Positions 61,921-64,000 of a stretch of DNA of 64,000 nt are shown one piece after another (within the stretch, counting starts at the first letter, position 1; every line of letters starts with the position of its first letter). A program made the position numbers and the translations under genes. Below the pieces are notes generated by a model. That model had not been told where the DNA came from, searched no databases, and worked only from the letters and a program-made list of their open reading frames with translations. The stretch lies in NCBI RefSeq assembly GCF_023094165.1, contig NZ_JALMDK010000004.1, forward strand, positions 248,001 through 312,000. The letters run 5' to 3'. This stretch comes from Crossiella sp. S99.2 (GTDB taxonomy: Bacteria; Actinomycetota; Actinomycetes; Mycobacteriales; Pseudonocardiaceae).

Positions 61921-63057
61921 TCACGCGGTATGCAATGCCAGTCCATATGTGGACAGGATTTCGTTGATCGGCTGGAACCAGGTCCGGCCACCGCCGCGGC
62001 AGTCGCCGTAGCCACCCGAGGTGACGCCCTGGGCCTGGTCACCGGTGATGAACGAGCCACCGGAGTCACCACCCTCGGCGCACACGCTGGTGCCGGTCAT
62101 CTGGTGCACCGCGCCCTGGGCGTAGTTGATGGTCTCGTTGTGCGAGAGCACCTGTCCGCAGTGCCAGCGGGTGGTCGAGCCGGAGCGGCACACCGAGGTG
62201 CCCACCGGCGCCACCCAGGAACCGCGGACCAGCGCGTCCGGCACGGTGCCCCAGCCGAGTACCACCGGCACCGTCCACCAGCCGCCGCCGGTGCGGACGA
62301 AGGCGTAGTCGTTGCCGGGGAAGGAGGATCCGGCGAAGGTGCCCATCCAGGACCGGTCCCAGCCGTTGACCTGGGCGCCCGTCCCGGCGCAGTGCCCGGC
62401 GGTGACGAAACCGCCGTGCACGGAGAAACCGATGGAGCAGCGGACGTTCCCGGTGTAGTACGGGTCGCCGCCGACCACCCCGGCCGCGTAGGTGCGCGGG
62501 GTGCGCACTCCCTGGCGGTGCACGGTCACCGGTCCGGCCGCGCGGGCCCGGTCCAGGAATCCTCGCAGGGCGGGCGAATCGGCGCCCTCGACCACGTTGA
62601 CCACCACGGTGTTGCCGCGCGGGTCGACGTGCCAGCCGGCGACCTCGGCCGGGGCCTGCTTCGCCGTGGCCAGCTGGTCGAGGGCGGTTTTGGCGCGGTC
62701 CAGGACTTGCGCCGAGTGGGTGACCGGCACGGCTTCCGCGCCGGTGGCCCGGACCGCGGCGGCCTTGGCCGGATCGGTGACCGCGACGACGAGCTTGCCG
62801 CGGCCGGGGTCGAACCAGGATCCGCCGAGGGACTCCCCCGCGGCGGACTCGGCGGCCGGGACGAGGCGGGAGGCATCAGCCTCCTGCCGCACCCGGACCA
62901 CCGCCTGACGTTCGGTGAGCCCGAGGTCCTGCCGCATGGCGGGCAGCAACCCGGGTGAGAGGACGGGATCGGCCATGGCCGCCGGTGCGAGACCAGCGGC
63001 GGCCGACAGGGCGAGGGACACGACGAGGCCCAACCGGGCCGTGGCACTGCGTGGCAT
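61921..63057 (-). CDS. Secreted S1 family serine protease with alpha-lytic-type propeptide
   Basis: 378 residues from the ATG at 63057, behind AAGGAGATTCAG. Signal peptide about 1-29. The propeptide spans about 30-190 (AMRQDLGLTERQAVVRVRQEADASRL, GSWFDPGRGKLVVAVTDP). The mature chymotrypsin-like domain is like streptogrisins: catalytic His222 (TAGHC), Asp250 (GNDYAFV) and Ser332 (GGDSGGS), with cysteines for disulfides. It is extracellular and self-processed; the specificity is not readable. Confidence 0.93.
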   Translation of the reverse strand: MPRSATARLGLVVSLALSAAAGLAPAAMADPVLSPGLLPAMRQDLGLTERQAVVRVRQEADASRLVPAAESAAGESLGGSWFDPGRGKLVVAVTDPAKAAAVRATGAEAVPVTHSAQVLDRAKTALDQLATAKQAPAEVAGWHVDPRGNTVVVNVVEGADSPALRGFLDRARAAGPVTVHRQGVRTPRTYAAGVVGGDPYYTGNVRCSIGFSVHGGFVTAGHCAGTGAQVNGWDRSWMGTFAGSSFPGNDYAFVRTGGGWWTVPVVLGWGTVPDALVRGSWVAPVGTSVCRSGSTTRWHCGQVLSHNETINYAQGAVHQMTGTSVCAEGGDSGGSFITGDQAQGVTSGGYGDCRGGGRTWFQPINEILSTYGLALHTA

Positions 63058-63189
63058 CTGAATCTCCTTGTGGCGAAAGGAGGAACCTGGCGGCGGAGGT
63101 TCAGTGCGGACGCCCAACGTGACACGGTGGTCCAGACCGGTCAAGGACTCGGCCAACGCTGACCGCATCCGGACAGATCCGGGCGGGGA

Positions 63190-63232
63190 CACCACAGACC
63201 CCCCGCCCGATCGGACAGGGGGGCCGGTGGTG
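63190..63232. terminator. Hairpin terminator after the discoidin-domain gene
   Basis: CCCCCC (63199-63204) and GGGGGG (63218-63223) pair, extended by CACCA/TGGTG arms. It lies about 30 nt beyond the stop of the minus-strand gene at 63261. Confidence 0.55.
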
Positions 63233-63260
63233 CAGGGGAAACAGGCTGTGCGCCGCCGGT

Positions 63261-64000
63261 TCAGGCGATGTGGACGCGGAGTTCGGCGAGTTGACCGGCG
63301 GGCCAGCCGGTGTTGCCGGTGATCCGCACCCGCAGGTAGCGCACCCCGGTGGTGGCAAAACCCACCGCGACGGTGTTGCCGGTGGCGGGATCGAAGGTGT
63401 ATCCGCGCGCGCCCACGAGTTCGGTGTAGCCGGATCCGTTGGCACTGCCCAGGATGGTGGCGGTCTGGGTGCGCGCACCCCAGGCCGGGCTGGGCGGCAG
63501 GGCGAGGCCGACCCGGTTGACCTGGTGGGTCGAGCCCAGGTCGACGGTGATCTCCTGCGGGAAGGCGTTGTTGGCGCTTTCCCAGTAGCTGTCGGCGTTT
63601 CCGTCCACCGCGCGGGCCGCGGCCAGGTCGTGCACGTGGCTACTGGCGCTGATCGGCTTGCCCTGGGCCACGTTCACGCCTCCGGGCGGCGGGGTGCTGG
63701 TGCTGGTCGGGTTGCCGCCGCCACCGGGCTCGGGCCAGGTACAGCCCGCCCAGACATTGTCCTGCCAGCCATTGTTGCCGCCGCCGGCCTGCAGGCTGAA
63801 GGTGCCGTTGGGGTAGGGGCAGTTGTAGACCCCGGCCCGGCCGGTGCCGCTGGCGGTGACGTTGGCTGCGGTGATCGAGCCGCGGGTTTCGGCCTGCAGC
63901 ACCACGGTCCGCGCGTTGCGCACGGTGGCGCCGTTGAGGTGCACGCTGCTCACCGGCAGCCCCTTGCCACCGCCGCTGACCACCTGGATCGCACTGTACG
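63261..64000 (-). CDS. Secreted glycan-active protein, C-terminal part with discoidin (F5/8 type C) domain; runs off right edge
   Basis: The frame is open to the window edge; 246 residues are visible. The first 90 (VSSVHLNGATVRNARTVVLQAETRGSITAANVTASGTGRAGVYNCPYP) have the repeating beta rungs of a right-handed helix, as in GH87 alpha-1,3-glucanases or related lyases. A Ser/Thr/Pro linker follows. Then comes a CBM32-like discoidin domain (NVAQGKPISASSHVHDLAAARAVDGNADSYWESANNAFPQEITVDLGSTHQVNRVGLALPP) and the end VRYLRVRITGNTGWPAGQLAELRVHIA. The catalytic region lies outside, so the enzyme class is uncertain. Confidence 0.75.
   Translation of the reverse strand, partial: YSAIQVVSGGGKGLPVSSVHLNGATVRNARTVVLQAETRGSITAANVTASGTGRAGVYNCPYPNGTFSLQAGGGNNGWQDNVWAGCTWPEPGGGGNPTSTSTPPPGGVNVAQGKPISASSHVHDLAAARAVDGNADSYWESANNAFPQEITVDLGSTHQVNRVGLALPPSPAWGARTQTATILGSANGSGYTELVGARGYTFDPATGNTVAVGFATTGVRYLRVRITGNTGWPAGQLAELRVHIA

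Overview
The window is high-GC DNA (roughly 70 percent or more by eye) from an actinomycete. The gene content (F420-dependent oxidoreductase, MAB_1171c-type cassette, PPE/DUF3558 proteins, a conservon, many GTG starts, Tat and Sec-secreted glycan hydrolases) fits the Pseudonocardiales (Saccharothrix/Crossiella/Kutzneria-like). The genus cannot be fixed from the sequence alone. No rRNA, tRNA, CRISPR array, insertion sequence or replication origin was seen.

Left part (1-22.6 kb). A partial AraC regulator and an F420-dependent oxidoreductase are followed by a 700-bp gene-free stretch with hairpins and a tandem repeat. Next comes a tightly overlapping operon: XRE regulator, ImmA/IrrE protease, seven-helix MAB_1171c-type membrane protein and cytochrome P450. 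Then come two proteins of unknown role, an ESX-substrate-like trio on the minus strand, a DUF998 membrane protein, a GcvH-like protein that has lost the lipoyl lysine, and an FAD dehydrogenase. A MarR regulator stands divergent to an MFS/SDR/aldo-keto reductase operon. This locus lies between two arrays of the same 22-bp repeat. An HTH-nSTAND1-WD40 protein and a secreted GH2 enzyme follow.

Middle (22.9-34.6 kb). This looks like a conflict/defence island. It holds a 1229-aa TIR protein with a STAND-like but P-loop-less middle; a divergent hypothetical gene; a small membrane protein; an XRE-TPR regulator; and a tight operon of TIR-pseudokinase, UPF1/DNA2-like SF1 helicase and winged-helix protein. 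The two divergent promoter regions share an inverted GGTTTCC/GGAAACC motif. This is the best candidate for an undescribed system.

Right part (34.6-64 kb). Here are a VOC/AraC pair, an HSP90-TPR protein operon, a GNAT, a LuxR-type regulator with a secreted protein, two divergent paralogous M28 aminopeptidases, and a zinc-ribbon SDR. A tryptophanase-DMATS prenyltransferase pair (probable prenylated-indole pathway) sits beside a complete four-gene conservon (sensor kinase, roadblock, DUF742, GTPase). The window ends in a secreted glycan/protein degradation set (CBM3-GH16, GH64, S1 protease, discoidin-bearing glycan enzyme) with GntR- and LacI-type palindromes. Two copies of a 67-bp repeat, 8.5 kb apart, lie in the gene-free stretches of this part.
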